Assembly: GCA_963989245.1 (NCBI GenBank)
Contig: OZ022346.1
Location: forward strand, 7,426,426 to 7,490,425
Direction of reading: 5' to 3'
Length of the DNA stretch: 64,000 nt
Source of the DNA: Nansenia antarctica
Taxonomy: Eukaryota; Chordata; Actinopteri; Argentiniformes; Microstomatidae
Part shown: positions 24,301 to 36,599 of the stretch, one piece after another
Position numbering within the stretch: the first letter of the stretch is position 1
Layout: each line of letters begins with the position of its first letter
The notes under the pieces: generated by a model
The model's input: the letters and a program-made list of their open reading frames with translations, nothing else
What the model was told of the DNA's origin: nothing
Databases searched by the model: none
Program-made: the position numbers and the translations under genes

Positions 24301-27300
24301 AATCGACCCTGCGTTGTTTGTGCCTCCAGTGTTTCTAGCCGCAGGTCCTCTTCAGCTCATGTAACCATGGTAACCATGTATGAACCAGAATGCACCGAGT
24401 CCCCCGGATCTGGCTGTGGTTCTCCAGCCCTGAAAAGCCCACAGTGGGGTCCAGAGATGGTGGCAGTGAAGCTGGAGGAAGAAGATGTAGAGGAGTATGG
24501 TGTGATGGTAAAAGAAGAGGATGGAGGAGACCAAATGAGAGAGGAGGGAGTGATGGTAAAAGAAGAGGACAGAGGAAGAGTGGAGATGAAAGACAGTGAG
24601 ATGGATGGTAAGTCTTTGTTATTGGTGAGTGTAATTGCCCTGTTGTAAAGTCAGTGCTACCAGTGTATGGAAGCATATAGTGGACTTAATTCAAATGTTA
24701 ATGCAATTTGAGATTGCAATTGCTTGTTCCACTTTTGCACGCATTCTTTCGGTCAATATTCAAAATCAAATGCAATCATATGATTTGCATTTTAATTTTC
24801 ATGTAGCTGGTATGCAAGTTCATTCTGAAAAAAGTTCATTCTGAACTGAAAATTACTATGCAATCCCACAATAGCATTTTCCACTTTTTCCTGCAATACT
24901 TGAGTCAATATGACAATTGTAATGCAATAATGTGATTAGCGTTTGCATTTCCATGTTCTAGTAAACACATCCGCTTCGTAGCTGACAACATTCTAATGTT
25001 GACCATTTCATGCAATAATGGTATTGCATGAAACACACACGCTTATAGGCTAATATATTAGAATATATTATTCAAATGATCCCATTCTCATATTCTACCG
25101 GCCTGTCAGTCATTCTCTGATGCTCATGACAGAATAGAACTAATAATTGAAAATGTAGCTGAATTCTCTGCGATCATGAATAATGATAATCAGACTACAT
25201 GCACAATCACTTCACTTCTACTAATACGGCTGGTTAGCTTCCGGTCCAGCGCTGTTCCCCACCAGCTGTTTACAGGAGCTCCGCAAAGTGTAACGGACGT
25301 TACGGACAAGCTTTTTCACAGCGGACAGTCAACCAGCTGTTTTCAGTAGCATGTATTCTGTCAAATTAAATTATTAATATTATTTGCTTTAGCTCTCGAC
25401 TTTGGAAGTACAGAATGCCTGAGAGCCTTATATTGCATTATATTTTGAATGGTCATCTGGTGCCTGAATATTGTGTAATCCTTTACATAAATAATGACAT
25501 TTCCACCATAAATTGATGCAGAAAAGGCACAAATTGGTGCATATCAATTCACCAGAATGCAAGAAATTAAGTGTTTGATGCTTGTGTGAGGATCCCCAGA
25601 CAGCCCCGCTTCATGGGTCCCCCCGATGTCAAACGCCTGTGGTACCACCTCCGCCTCATTTTGAGCCAGGAAAAACCCTGTAAACATACCGTAACAAATG
25701 CTTTGGCTAGCTAAGCAGGGCTTGACGCTTACCTTTTCCCCAGGTAGCACTGTGCTACCATGTTGAAAAATTTGGTAGCACACCAAGAATTTCAATAGCA
25801 CAATGAAAATTGCCAATGAAAAAAGACAATTTTCGTATGACGACAACAAATGATCATAATCATAACATATAAAAATGATAATAACCGGCTCTTGGCCGTA
25901 ATAAAAATGGAGACTCACACAATGTAAAGGGGAAGTAAGAATATTAATTTCAGTTGGCCCACGGTTCGGTATGAGTGAAGCAAGTGAAGTGACAAAGAAA
26001 AACTATGAATGGGGATTTTCTCTGTAAAGCCTGGTACACACATAAAGATAATCTGGCTGATTTCCCTCCTTCCGACCAAGGACAGCAAATGCCCGATTAT
26101 CGGATGGCTCTAAAGATTATCCTACAAGATTATCCTGTGGTGTGAGGTGTTTTAAGTAGGGATGTCCCGATCCCACTTTTTCACTACCGATACCGATACC
26201 GATACCTGGGCTACGGGTATCGGCGATACCGATACCGATCCGATATTTGTATACATTTTTTGACCCCTGAATAATAACAAATACCTCCCCAGTATATAGT
26301 CCACACCAACAACAGTTAAATTAAAAACTGCCAGCCTTTATTAAAGCAACAAATGCGACGTGTTGTGGATTGGAACTACGGATCATAAGCTTTCAAATGA
26401 TGTGTCATACATTGAAATCCGAAAAAATATGAAGTTAGAGTCATTTGAATGTTGTTAGACGTCAGGCACATAGGGTTAACCTCATTGTAATGAAACCGGA
26501 AGCACACAGCGCAGCGCTATGCACATTTTAAGCGCATATAGGACTCGCGTGAAGCGCTATGCGCATTTTAAGCGCATATAGGACTCGCGTGAAGCATTTC
26601 TGCGACACGCGTTTTTGTTCACTGTTTTTATTCCCTCATCGCTTATACACATAAGTTTGACTGCGGATGACAGTAGGATCGGATCGGAGCCTTTTTTTTT
26701 TCTGGTGCGATCCCCGATCCAGCATTCAGGACCAATATCGGGTCGATATCCGATATCAGTATCGGATCGGGACATCCCTAGTTTTAAGATTCAATTTCTC
26801 CCGACAATCTGCTCGGAAAGTGGTCGGGGCCGACAATCGTAAATATTAAACGTGTTCAATGTTTACGATCAAAAGTTCTCTTGTGTGTGGGCAACTCCCG
26901 ACTCCTGACAACTCTCGAGCAGGGTTGCCAGATGGGCTAGTTTTTTTTTGTGGAATTAGTGGTTTTAGACTGTGGTTATCCTAGAGAGTGTCAATCCCAT
27001 CTGGCAACCCTGCTCCCGAGTCCGATTGTGACGTGGATGGAATGTAGCCAATCAAGAAGCGAGCTGACTTCTTCTTTTCGTTCTTCAGCACTTTATCACG
27101 TTTGATCACGCAATATTTCTGGCTTGGGGAACGAGACTCTAGACTGTCGTAACGTCAGATCTTTATTAGGGATACACAATATGCATTTTTTCTAACCGAT
27201 ACCGATAACCGATGTTTACCCGCTTCCCTGTGGCCGATAACCGATATCATAAGCGATATGAGAACAGATATAATTTCACATTTGATAACCTGTAGTTCAT

Positions 27301-30300
27301 GCACACCTGAAGGTAAGAAAGGCTGTCATCCAGGAAACCGGAAATAAATGCTGCTAACAGCTAGCGGCTAACAAAGCACAGCACTACGAAAGTTTCAACT
27401 GTATTTTAATAACATCACAACATGCTGATAGAACATCAACATGCTAAAAACACATAACTACACATAATTAGGTGATCACACAGTCCTTGCTTTTGAACAC
27501 GTCCTAAAACGAAAGTATATTTACAAGCCATGTAAACCGATAGCCGATTACCGATAGCCTCCGGACAACAATAACAATGAATCAATTCCTCAAAGTATAC
27601 ATATTAAGAGAGCTATTTATAGAGGTTTCACGTATGCGAGTGGTGTAGCCCATATATGCATTGTGCGCATATTATGTGCATATACGACACGCGTGAAGCA
27701 TTTCTCCGACACGCGTTTCTGTTAACTGTTTTCGTTCCCTCATCGCTGTATTCAATGCCAAAATCATATTCCTTCCATACAGCGTGCTTGCAATGGTGAA
27801 TCTTCAGGTGACTTATGAGATTCGTTGTGTTGTAACTCGTAGACCTTTGCCCTCCTTTCCGAACTTTTGCCGAACATGTATTGCAAATTGCAAACGCACT
27901 ATCTGCCTCAGAAACTCAGAAAAATGTCCACACCGGGGAAGCCATGTTTCGCTCTCGTCTCTACACTGCGTGGCTGTACGCAGGCGCAGCATCATGAGCG
28001 TGACAACCGGAACTGGAAATATTTCTGGCTTCATATTATCGGCTCTATATCGGCTAAAATGTAATAAAACCGATAAATATTTAATAACATTAATTTCCCA
28101 TAAATATCGGCGCCGATAATATCGTGCATCCCTAATCTTTATGTATGTGGTGTGCTGTATTGGGAATATCTGCGCACACCACACACACAATGGAATCAGT
28201 ATCCTCATCCTCCTGGACCTCTCTGCTGCCTTCGACACTGTCTCCCACACCATCCTCCTCAACCGCCTCTCCACCCACCTGGGTGTCACTGGTACAGCCC
28301 TCTCCTGGTTCACATCATACCTCTCCAACAGGGAACAGTTTGTCTCCATCCACGGCTCAAGCTCCCCCCCAGCCCCAGTCAACCAAGGCGTCCCGCAAGG
28401 CTCTGTACTCGGACAGATCCTCCGTCGTCACGGCTTTAACTACCACTGTTACGCCAACGATACCCAAATCTACCTCAGCTCCACCCCATCCTCTCCGCTC
28501 CCCCCCCAGTCCCTCATCAACTGCCTGCTCGAAATAAAAACCTGGATGACATCTAACCTCCTTGTAGCACCCTATAATGTAATAATTTCCTGATAATGTA
28601 ATAACACCTGATAATGTAATAAAATGTCCACTTAACTCCATCGAAAATGTAATAAAACCCAATAATGTAATAATTGACCAATAATGTAATAAAATAACCT
28701 GACTGATATTGTAATAACATTTTTACTGATAATGTAATACCTTATTACATTATTGGGAATTTCTTACACTTTCAGGTGGATCTTTTTTGTTTTTAAACTG
28801 ATAATGTAATACTTGACAGATAATGTAATACTATGTTCATTTTCAATCCAGAGTTCTACTTTTTTTTTTTTTTAAGAATCTAAGACTGTTGTATACACTG
28901 GATTTAAGAATCTAAGAATCTTATTTACACTGGATTTAAGAATCTAAGAATCTTATTAACACTGGATTTAAGAATCTAAGAATCTTATTTACACTGGATT
29001 TGAAATAACAGAATGACTACTGGGTTAAATGACAGACTTGCATATGTGCAGAGGAAGATGATGAAAGTGATATAATAACAATTTATGAGGGGATATGTAG
29101 GCCTATGTTTGTGTCAGGTGTCATGTAAGTGTGTATGTAGGTGTTGAATGAATGAATGCATATGTACAGTGGGTGCGGAAAGTATTCAGACCCCTTCAGT
29201 TTTCCCACATTTTGTTGTATTATAGAATCAATTTAAAATGGATTAAATTAAAATAATTTGCCATCAATCCACACACAATACCCCAGAATCACAACATGAA
29301 ATCAAAAAATCTACAAAATTGTACTAAACGTAATGCTTTGTAGTAAAACCAAATAAACACATTTCCTGCAAAACACAATTATGGATACGAGAGAGATTAT
29401 TTTTTACATTAAGGGATTATTTTTTGCCATTCGGTTATAGTCCAATTTTGTAGAGTGACTGGCATGATGTCCCATCGGCTGTGCTTTTACCCCTCCACCA
29501 TTCAACTTTTTTGTAAGTCTCCCCAGGCCTCAGGGTCACATTCCTGAGCAGTTTTGTTACTCTCCATTTTCTCAATGTTTTATGGCAACCTGATCTACAC
29601 AGAGTCTCATTGACTCCTATGCAAATTAGAAACCCTATAAAAACAAATATGTTCATTCCAAAAAACTTATGGAGTCATTTGTTGATGACATTTTTGCATT
29701 TGAGCTTTTAGAGTGTCATCGCAAAGGGTCTGAATACTTTCTACATGGGGGGTTTCTAGTATTTCAATTTTAAAAAGTTTACTAACATTTAAAAAAAAAA
29801 TGATTTCCTGTTGTGATTCTGGGGTATTGTGCGTGGATTGATGGCAAATTATGTTAATTTAATCCATTTTAAATTGAGGTTATAATACAACAAAATGTGG
29901 AAAAACGGAAGGGGTCTGAATACTTTCCGCACCCACTGTATACCCTCCTCAAATGAAGAGTTACCAAAGGTTTTGTTCATGTCCCTGAGTAATCTGCACA
30001 TATGCAAGTCTGTCATTTAACCCAGTAGTCATTCTGTTATTTCAAATCCAGTGTAAATAAGATTCTTACATTCTTAAATCCAGTGTATACAACAGTCTTA
30101 GATTCTTAAAAAACAAATTGTAGAACTACATTACATTATCAGTTTAAAAACCATAAAGACCCACCTGAAAGTGTAATAAATTCCCAATAATGTAATAAGG
30201 TATTACATTATCAGTAAAAATGTTATTACAATATCAGTCAGGTTATTTTATTACATTATTGGTCAATTATTACATTATTAGGTGAAGTGGACATTTTATT

Positions 30301-32041
30301 ACATTATCAGGTGTTATTACATTATCAGGAAATTATTACATTATAGGGCTTACACTCCTTAAACTCAACAGTAAGAAAACAGAGCTCATGGTTGTGGCAC
30401 CCAAGGCGCTGCTACGGAAAGTTGGGGACTTCGACGGCTGCTCCATCTCCCCATCCTCCGAAGTCCGTAACCTGGGCGTCATACTGGACTCCACCCTCTC
30501 CTTCCAGTCCCACATAAAATCCTTCACCAAATCCGCCTTCTTCCACCTCAGAAACATCTCCAGACTACGACCTTCCCTCACTGACTCCGTTGCCGAAACC
30601 CTCATTCACGCCTTCGTCACCTCCCGTCTGGACTATTGTAATGGAGTCCTGTTCGGGGTTCCCAACAAAGCCCTGGACAGGCTCCAGTACGTGCAGAACT
30701 CAGTTGCCAGGGTCCTCATCCACACCAAGCCCTGGCAGCACATCACCTCCACCCTCATTCACCTCCACTGGCTCCCGGTCAAGTCCTGCATCACTTACAA
30801 AATCCTCCTCCTCACCTACAAATCCCTCCACGCCTGCGCCCACCAGTACCTAACTGACCTCCCCCAGCATACCCCTTCCCGGAGCCTGCGGTCCGCAGAC
30901 ATGGGCCTGCTATCCACCGCCCGCACCAACCTACAGACCTTTGGGGACAGAGCCTTCAGCGTGGCCGCACCTACTCTCTGGAACTCTCTGGAACTCCCTC
31001 CCCACAGTGATCCGCAATGCCCCCACCCTGGACTCGTTCAAATTAGCCCTCAAAACACATCTGTTCTCCAAGGCCTTTGGCCCCTAGTACATTTTTCAGT
31101 TTTGCTTTGTTTGTTTTCTGTTCTGTCTGTCTGATCATTCCCTTGAATTGTAAAGCGTCCTTGGGTTTTTTGAAAGGCGCTATATAAATTAAAGTTATTA
31201 TTATTATTATTATTATTATTATCTTTCGACGCAACATGGGCTAAAATTACAGGAATGCCATGTTGCCACGCTGGCACAAATATACTGTGCTAATAATGTT
31301 AGCGCCACGCAGGCAGGCTTAGCATATTTATTTATTTGTATTCATTTAATCTTTATTTAACCAGAAGGTCCCTTGCGATTAAAATCAATTTTTCGAGGCA
31401 GACCTGGCAAACAGCACAACAGTTCAAGTACAAGTTTACACAATTGGAGAATAAAACATAATAAAAACAGACAAGGGACGAGAGGTAAATATGATAGAAA
31501 ATCCATTTTAGGAATAGCAACTGTCTACTAGCACTCTACTGCACTCTACTGCACTCTACTGTCACACAATTAATCAGAGTTTTGAACTCCCCCAGGGAGA
31601 TGAGATTATTAACACTGCAACAGCCATGGGTGGGGTCATGTGAACTAGTAAGTAAAAAAATAATTAAACTCACCTTTTCAGGACCCACTTTTCATGACTT
31701 TTCCTAGATGCGTTCTACCACCCAGTATCCTTACATTTTTAAAATCTACCTTGTATAAAGCTCTTTCTACAACAGGGTTTACCCAAGTTACATACGCAAT
31801 AGTGATAGGATATTGTATGTCTATGTACAGACAATTATGAATGATAGACTGTACAGTAGGTCTCCCAGTTGAGTGTTGCACGCTATAGCTACCGCAGCAA
31901 AGTAATTGCAACAACCTACATTTGATTATGTCTGTAATCGTCAACGAATTTCCATGCAACATGGAACAAATAAAATTCCATTTATAATACAGTATATCAT
32001 GTAATCAAGTGTATTTTTGCAGCTTGATAATGTATTTGATA

Positions 32042-32094
<53 letters not shown>

Positions 32095-33879
32095 TGACAT
32101 GGGTTTCAAACGATTTCCCCGGTACCTCCCTGCTCCAACATGACAGGTTGTCGGGTCAACAAGGTTCGGGAAGTAAGCCTGTTCCGCTAGATAGTATAGG
32201 TATGTAGATAGTATAGGCAGGCAGGCAGAAGGGGCATGCTTCACTTCCCAGGGGGCTAACATCAAAATACGCACATCCCCGTGTTTACCAGGGCCAGGGG
32301 AATCTAGCAGGGGTGGGATGCAAACGGTGGGTTGTTCCAATCAAATGCGACACATGGGTGAATGGGTGTATGGAAATAGCGTTCCACGCACCCGGAATAT
32401 TAGCATATTCATGACTATTGTTTTTTAATAATGATAATCAACTACTTCTGCATCATACATGCAGCCACTACCCGTGATAATCTGCGACCTTAATCCTGTA
32501 TCAGGGCACGATACTTGTACAAGGTGCAGAGGTTTATCTCTCTGAGAGACATACTTAGATAGAGAACACTTTTATCTATATCTTTTTATTAATTGTTTAT
32601 TATCTTGTTAAATGTTTATCTATTTAATTTCTCTCTCTCTTTTTTTTTCTTACTATCCTCCTCTTGCTGTATTTTTTTAATGCTGTATGTAAAGCGCTTT
32701 GAATTGCCCCTGTTGTATCAAATGTGCTATACAAATCAACTTGCCTTGCCTAAACGTATATATTACAGTTAAACTTGCTATCTTCCTATTTTTACAGACC
32801 AGCAGAGCTCCAACCCAGGTTCAGACAGCGAGCCCAGCTCCACCACACCAGGAAACCATAAACAACACAGGAGCTCAAGGCGGAAGAATCACCATAAAAC
32901 ACACCCACAGACTAATGCAGGAGTCCTGAAGAACCATCAGAGAATACACACCGGAGAGAAACCATACCACTGCTCCCAGTGTGGAAAGAGTTTCAATCGA
33001 GCAGCAACCCTAAAGATGCACCAGAGAATACACACAGGAGAGAAACCATACCAGTGCTCCCAGTGTGGGAAGAGTTTCAGTCAAGCAGGAGACCTGAAGA
33101 CGCACCAGAGAATACACACAGGAGAGAAACCATACCAGTGCACCCAGTGTGGGAAGAGTTTCAGTCAAGCAGGAACCCTAAAGGATCATCAGAGAATACA
33201 CACAGGAGAGAAACCATACCAGTGCTCCCAGTGTGGGAAGAGTTTTAGTCGAGCAGAAAGCCTAAAGATACACCAGAGAATGCATAGAGGAGAGAAACCA
33301 TACCACTGCTCCCAGTGTGGGAATAGTTTCAGTGTAGCAGGAGACCTGAAGACGCACCAGAGAATACACACAGGAGAGAAACCATACCAGTGCTCCCAGT
33401 GTGGAAAGAGTTTCAGTCAAGCAGGACACCTGAAGACGCACCAGAGAATACACACAGGAGAGAAACCATACCAGTGCTCCCAGTGTGGGAAGAGTTTCAG
33501 TCAAGCAGGAACCCTAAAGGATCATCAGAGAATACACACAGGAGAGAAACCATACCAGTGCTCCCAGTGTGGGAAGAGTTTTAGTCAAGCAGGACACCTG
33601 ACGATTCATCAGAGAATACACACAGGAGAGAAACCATACCAGTGCTCCCAGTGTGGGAAGAGTTTCAGTCAAGCAGGAGAACTGACGATTCATCAGAGAA
33701 TACACACAGGAGAGAAACCATACCAGTGCTCCCAGTGTGGGAAGAGTTTCATTGATGCCGGACACTTGAAGAAGCACCAGAGAATACACACAGGAGAGAA
33801 ACCATACCAGTGCTCCCAGTGTGGGAAGAGTTTCAGTCAAGCAGGACACCTGAAGAGGCACCAGAGAATACACACATGA
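21012..33879 (+). CDS. C2H2 zinc-finger protein with repeat-rich N-terminus, eight coding exons seen
   Basis: Exons: 21012-21152, 21402-21514, 21612-22281, 22543-22621, 23102-23463, 23597-23765, 24246-24607 and 32798-33879. Every AG/GT junction agrees in phase, giving about 990 codons. The N-terminus is Pro-rich and Glu-rich with three 50-residue repeats (CLEEEATAEELAFLWDGLPA). Exons 4-7 are two tandem copies of an exon pair. The pair's larger exon carries MVTMYEPECTESPG and acidic VKLEEED/VKEED segments typical of fish zinc-finger genes. The last exon has 11 C2H2 fingers with HTGEKPY linkers. The protein is probably a nuclear DNA-binding factor. A shorter form could start at ATG 23223 or 24367. 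The ORF ends at TGA 33877-33879 in a linker, followed by one more finger. Whether the first four exons belong to the same transcript is inference from phase. Confidence 0.7.
21082..21190 (+). repeat. GAG/GGA trinucleotide repeats
   Basis: (GAG)n at 21089-21120 encodes a Glu run in the first coding exon. A second (GGA)n at 21163-21187 lies after the donor at 21153. Confidence 0.9.
21325..21357. repeat. (GATT)8 microsatellite
   Basis: Eight consecutive GATT units in the intron before 21402. Confidence 0.95.
21681..22245 (+). repeat. Coding minisatellite: 150-bp unit x3, then 48-bp sub-unit x4
   Basis: The 150-bp unit starts at 21681, 21831 and 21981 with CAGCCATGCCTGGAGGAGGA. After the third, only its distal 48 bp (GAGACCCCCAGCACCAGTGG...) is repeated. 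Both lengths are multiples of three, so the frame stays open. Confidence 0.95.
22575..24740 (+). repeat. Tandem 1,144-bp duplication of an exon pair
   Basis: The sequence from 22575 recurs from 23719 with very few differences (for example CATGGTGTG/TATGGTGTG, His to Tyr in the encoded protein). Similarity stops at 24740, where copy 1 continues into 23597-23718. Confidence 0.95.
24741..26148 (+). other. Intron, no gene seen
   Basis: A/T-rich sequence between the second duplicated exon and the hAT insertion. No exon or named repeat recognised. Confidence 0.4.
26157..26780. mobile_element. hAT MITE, 624 bp
   Basis: Ends are TAGGGATGTCCCGATCC in inverted orientation, with the 8-bp duplication GTTTTAAG at 26149-26156 and 26781-26788. 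Subterminal ACCGATACCGATACC repeats are present. There is no transposase frame. A 40-bp direct repeat (GCGCTATGCACATTTTAAGC region) lies inside. Confidence 0.93.
26923..27015. mobile_element. Palindromic MITE-like element
   Basis: AGGGTTGCCAGATGGG at the left and its inverse at the right with about 60 bp between. Related to 1226-1325. Confidence 0.6.
27167..28134 (-). mobile_element. hAT element, 968 bp, with a BED zinc-finger remnant
   Basis: TAGGGAT ends and the 8-bp duplication ATCTTTAT at 27159-27166 and 28135-28142. On the minus strand, about 27905-27735, a frame encodes AICNTCSAKVRKGG and NTTNLISHLKIHH, the C-x2-C...H-x4-H layout of a BED finger found at the N-terminus of many hAT transposases. 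The DDE domain is gone. Confidence 0.9.
28564..30354. mobile_element. Long-TIR DNA transposon, 1,791 bp, non-autonomous, family unknown
   Basis: Inverted arms of several hundred bp (about 28570-29060 and 29985-30348) are packed with an ATAATGTAATA motif, about ten copies per arm. CTCCTT flanks both sides (28558-28563, 30355-30360), and removing the block restores the L2 frame. A 34-bp sub-repeat (TTTAAGAATCTAAGAATCTT...) follows in the left arm. No transposase seen. The six-bp duplication is read by eye and could be longer with mismatches. Confidence 0.85.
29167..29938. mobile_element. Tc1-like MITE, 772 bp
   Basis: CAGTGGGTGCGGAAAGTATT in inverted orientation at both ends, flanked by TA. 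Inner inverted similarity extends well over 100 bp per side. It sits inside the long-TIR transposon. Confidence 0.93.
31310..31480. mobile_element. LINE 3' end (antisense) fragment
   Basis: TCTTTATTTAACCAGAAGGT, then AGGCAGACCTGGC, resembles a common fish LINE end. Confidence 0.5.
31660..31990. repeat. Dispersed intergenic duplicate, copy 1
   Basis: CAGGACCCACTTTTCATGAC, then TTTTCCTAGATGCGTTCTAC, matches 36313-36400, and GCTACCGCAGCAAAGTAATT GC... (31889 on) matches 37345-37440. In copy 2 these parts are separated by other repeats and interrupted at 35003 by a hAT element. Confidence 0.75.
32041..32094. repeat. (GT)n microsatellite
   Basis: About 25 GT units. Confidence 0.95.
32560..32755 (+). 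mobile_element. L2-like LINE 3' tail
   Basis: GTAAAGCGCTTTGAATTGCC and GCTATACAAATC are typical of L2-like tails. It ends about 40 bp before the zinc-finger exon acceptor. Confidence 0.6.
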
Positions 33880-33963
33880 GAGAAACCATACCAGTGCTCC
33901 CAGTGTGGGAAGAGTTTCAGTCGAGCAGAATTCCTAAAGATACACCAGAGAATACATGCTTAA
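33880..33963 (+). pseudogene. Twelfth zinc finger after the stop codon
   Basis: In frame with the preceding exon, this stretch encodes one further C2H2 finger (CSQCGKSFSRAEFLKIH) and a normal stop TAA at 33961-33963. The intervening stop arises from ACATGA where every other linker reads ACAGGA or ACCGGA. Confidence 0.9.
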
Positions 33964-33984
33964 CGTAGTACACCAGAGAACTAT

Positions 33985-34336
<352 letters not shown>

Positions 34337-34439
34337 TCAGAGTGTTACAGTCGGTCACGTCTCCATACAAACGTCTCCAATATGTCCATACAAAGCTTTT
34401 GCCATGCATATAGTATGATATGCATTGTATATTTTGTGA

Positions 34440-35002
34440 CTTGCATTTACAAATAAATACATTTATGTAAGTAAGTGAATTGTCTATCAATCAGCATCAC
34501 AAGACAAAAACATCTCTGCTAGGGCCAGGGGCCATTGGCAGTCATAATGCTGGAGGAAGGAAGATTTGTTTAATGATTACAGTAGAGAAACTGTACAGGG
34601 GGGTTTGGGCAGGGTCCCACACTAAGGCTTGTTAGTGCATTTTATGTTCGGACAAGTGAAATTCCTCCTGCAATTGTCTGACGAATGTAAAAACAAAAAG
34701 AAATCAATGTGATGGCAGCTGGTGTTTGGAGCTACAGGCGCAGAATATAAAGTGGTCAAATCGGTCGTCAAACTATTTATGACCTAAAAGTCAGATTTTC
34801 AGGGGTTTTTACAACACACAACAAAGTTTTGAAGTACCCACTCAATATGTTTTAAAACAGTTTCACGATAATTATATATGTGTACTTGATCAGCAAAATA
34901 AGCTTTTTTTCAGCCTGATTTCTCCCGGCTTGGGGGAGGGGGTGAATGGTTTCATTGTTTTGTCAAAAAAATCTACCTTTGCACTCGATCAAATGTCAGG
35001 AC
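34440..35002. other. Intergenic, no gene seen
   Basis: No exon or identifiable element up to the hAT insertion. Confidence 0.4.
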
Positions 35003-36310
35003 TAGTGTTGTTCCGATACCGATACTAGTATCGGCATGGCCACCGATACGCACAAAAATGCTGGTATCGGTATCGGCGAGTACTAACAAATAACACCCGA
35101 TACCAAACTTGTGATGCGCGTTTTGCACAGGCTGCATTCGTAATTCGCTCTTAGAACGCTGGAGCGCACAGTGGTATCAACGTCATAAAGGGACCAAGCA
35201 ATTTGATTGGACAAGAGGCATTCCTTGAGTGGTGATCAGATTTCCAGAGCGAATTTACGAACGCACCCACAGCGTCCCGCAACTCGGTGAATGAATTGTC
35301 TCCGGTGACGGTGACGGTGTGAAGACACGAGAAACATTCAATTTTTAAAGTTGAGCAAAGTAAATAGGATTTTACAAGTCCCGTTAACAAGTATATCATC
35401 ACCTGTGATCGGCAAGCATGGCCCCTAAGGATTATGTGGCAGAGAAAGGTACGTTTTGTTTTACCGGCGTTACTCATACAGACAGTGTGTGGTTGAGTTG
35501 CTGCTACTGTTCAATGAACAGAACATGCAAAGCGACAGGCACTGCTGGGGATGAAGAGCTATGTAATGTTATACGCGTAACTAATAACTAGCTATCGTTC
35601 TTGACTTTTGATTTCAACAATGGTGCCACGTTTGCCCACTTTTCACCAGGGTAACTAATTCTGTTGGCCAATGCATGGTAGCTAAAAAACCAACCCCGTT
35701 TCATGAAGCACACACCGGACTGTCAAAGTTATAAAAACCAGTGTCTAGAACTTTTAAGTCTACTTGCGTTTAGCTAGAAACTTTGCTAGGAGTCTCCGAC
35801 TAGAAGGTTTAAACCCTAGCAGCATTCTTTGCTTGTCAGGCTTCAAAACTACCCGGATGGAATAACTCGGAAGAAGTCCGGGCCAGTCTCCGTGTCAAAC
35901 CTAGTCGAATATGGAAGTGATTTCACAAATTCATTGAACTGCACTTTGACAAATCGTGTGCCTTCACATATATTAGTACCTGGCCACATTCTTCTTTTGA
36001 TGGGCGACACCGCCTTCACTCCCCAGTCCCACAGGCCGGCCCTGCTGTTATGATTAGTTACAGAACCAAATGGTACCTTGATTGAGTTGGTTAATAGATT
36101 TTTGTTGATACTTTTCACGATACCAAACACCCGATGCCAGACTAAGTGTTAGCAATAATTTTACATCGAGGTGAGTATGCGGCTCAAAAAACATGTTTTT
36201 TTGTTTTGTTTTTTCAAACGCCGTGGTATCGGATCGGTACTCGGTATCGGCAAGTACTGCACGGTCAGGTATCGGTATCGGGATCAAAAAATGGTATCGG
36301 AACAACACTA
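35003..36310. mobile_element. hAT element, 1,308 bp
   Basis: TAGTGTTGTTCCGATACC ends and the 8-bp duplication GTCAGGAC at 34995-35002 and 36311-36318. Inside, ATGGCCCCTAAGGATTATG at 35418 ends at a donor-like AAAG|GTACG and may be the first exon of a lost transposase. The related stretch at 31677 reads TCAGGACCC without the insertion, a paralogous empty site on the right side. Confidence 0.92.
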
Positions 36311-36599
36311 GTCAGGACCCTCCTTTCATGACTTTTCCTAGATATGTGCGTTCTACCACCCAGCATCTTTACATTTTCAAAATCGAGTTAGTATTAAGCG
36401 ATTTTGCAGTATTTCTGTGTGTGTCTGTGTATTTGCCTTGGAATTCTGCTGCCATCTTTTTCTCCAAGGCTGCAATTATCTTTTATATCTGCAGAGGTAG
36501 CAAGGGGACACACACTGTGCTCAAACTTCAGGCTTCAGTGCTGAATTAGATACAGTCGATAAGACTGATAAGTATGTAACATAATGTGTTTATATATAG

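Larger units (their letters stand above)
28196..31225 (+). pseudogene. L2-type LINE with reverse-transcriptase domain, broken
   Basis: The reverse-transcriptase part at 28196-28563 shows LLDLSAAFDTVSHTILL and QGVPQGSVLGQ. About twenty residues expected before HGFNYHCYANDTQ are missing, and the YADD catalytic box reads YAND. After the insertion 28564-30354 the frame resumes with LKLNSKKTELMV and continues to the C-terminus (SSRLDYCNGVLF, HWLPVKS). The 3' tail ends with GGCGCTATATAAATTAAAGT and (ATT)n near 31225. Catalytically dead. Confidence 0.88.

Noticed and set aside
25544..25918. 124-residue minus-strand ORF in the zinc-finger intron
   Set aside because: No recognisable domain, no splice context and A/T-rich composition.
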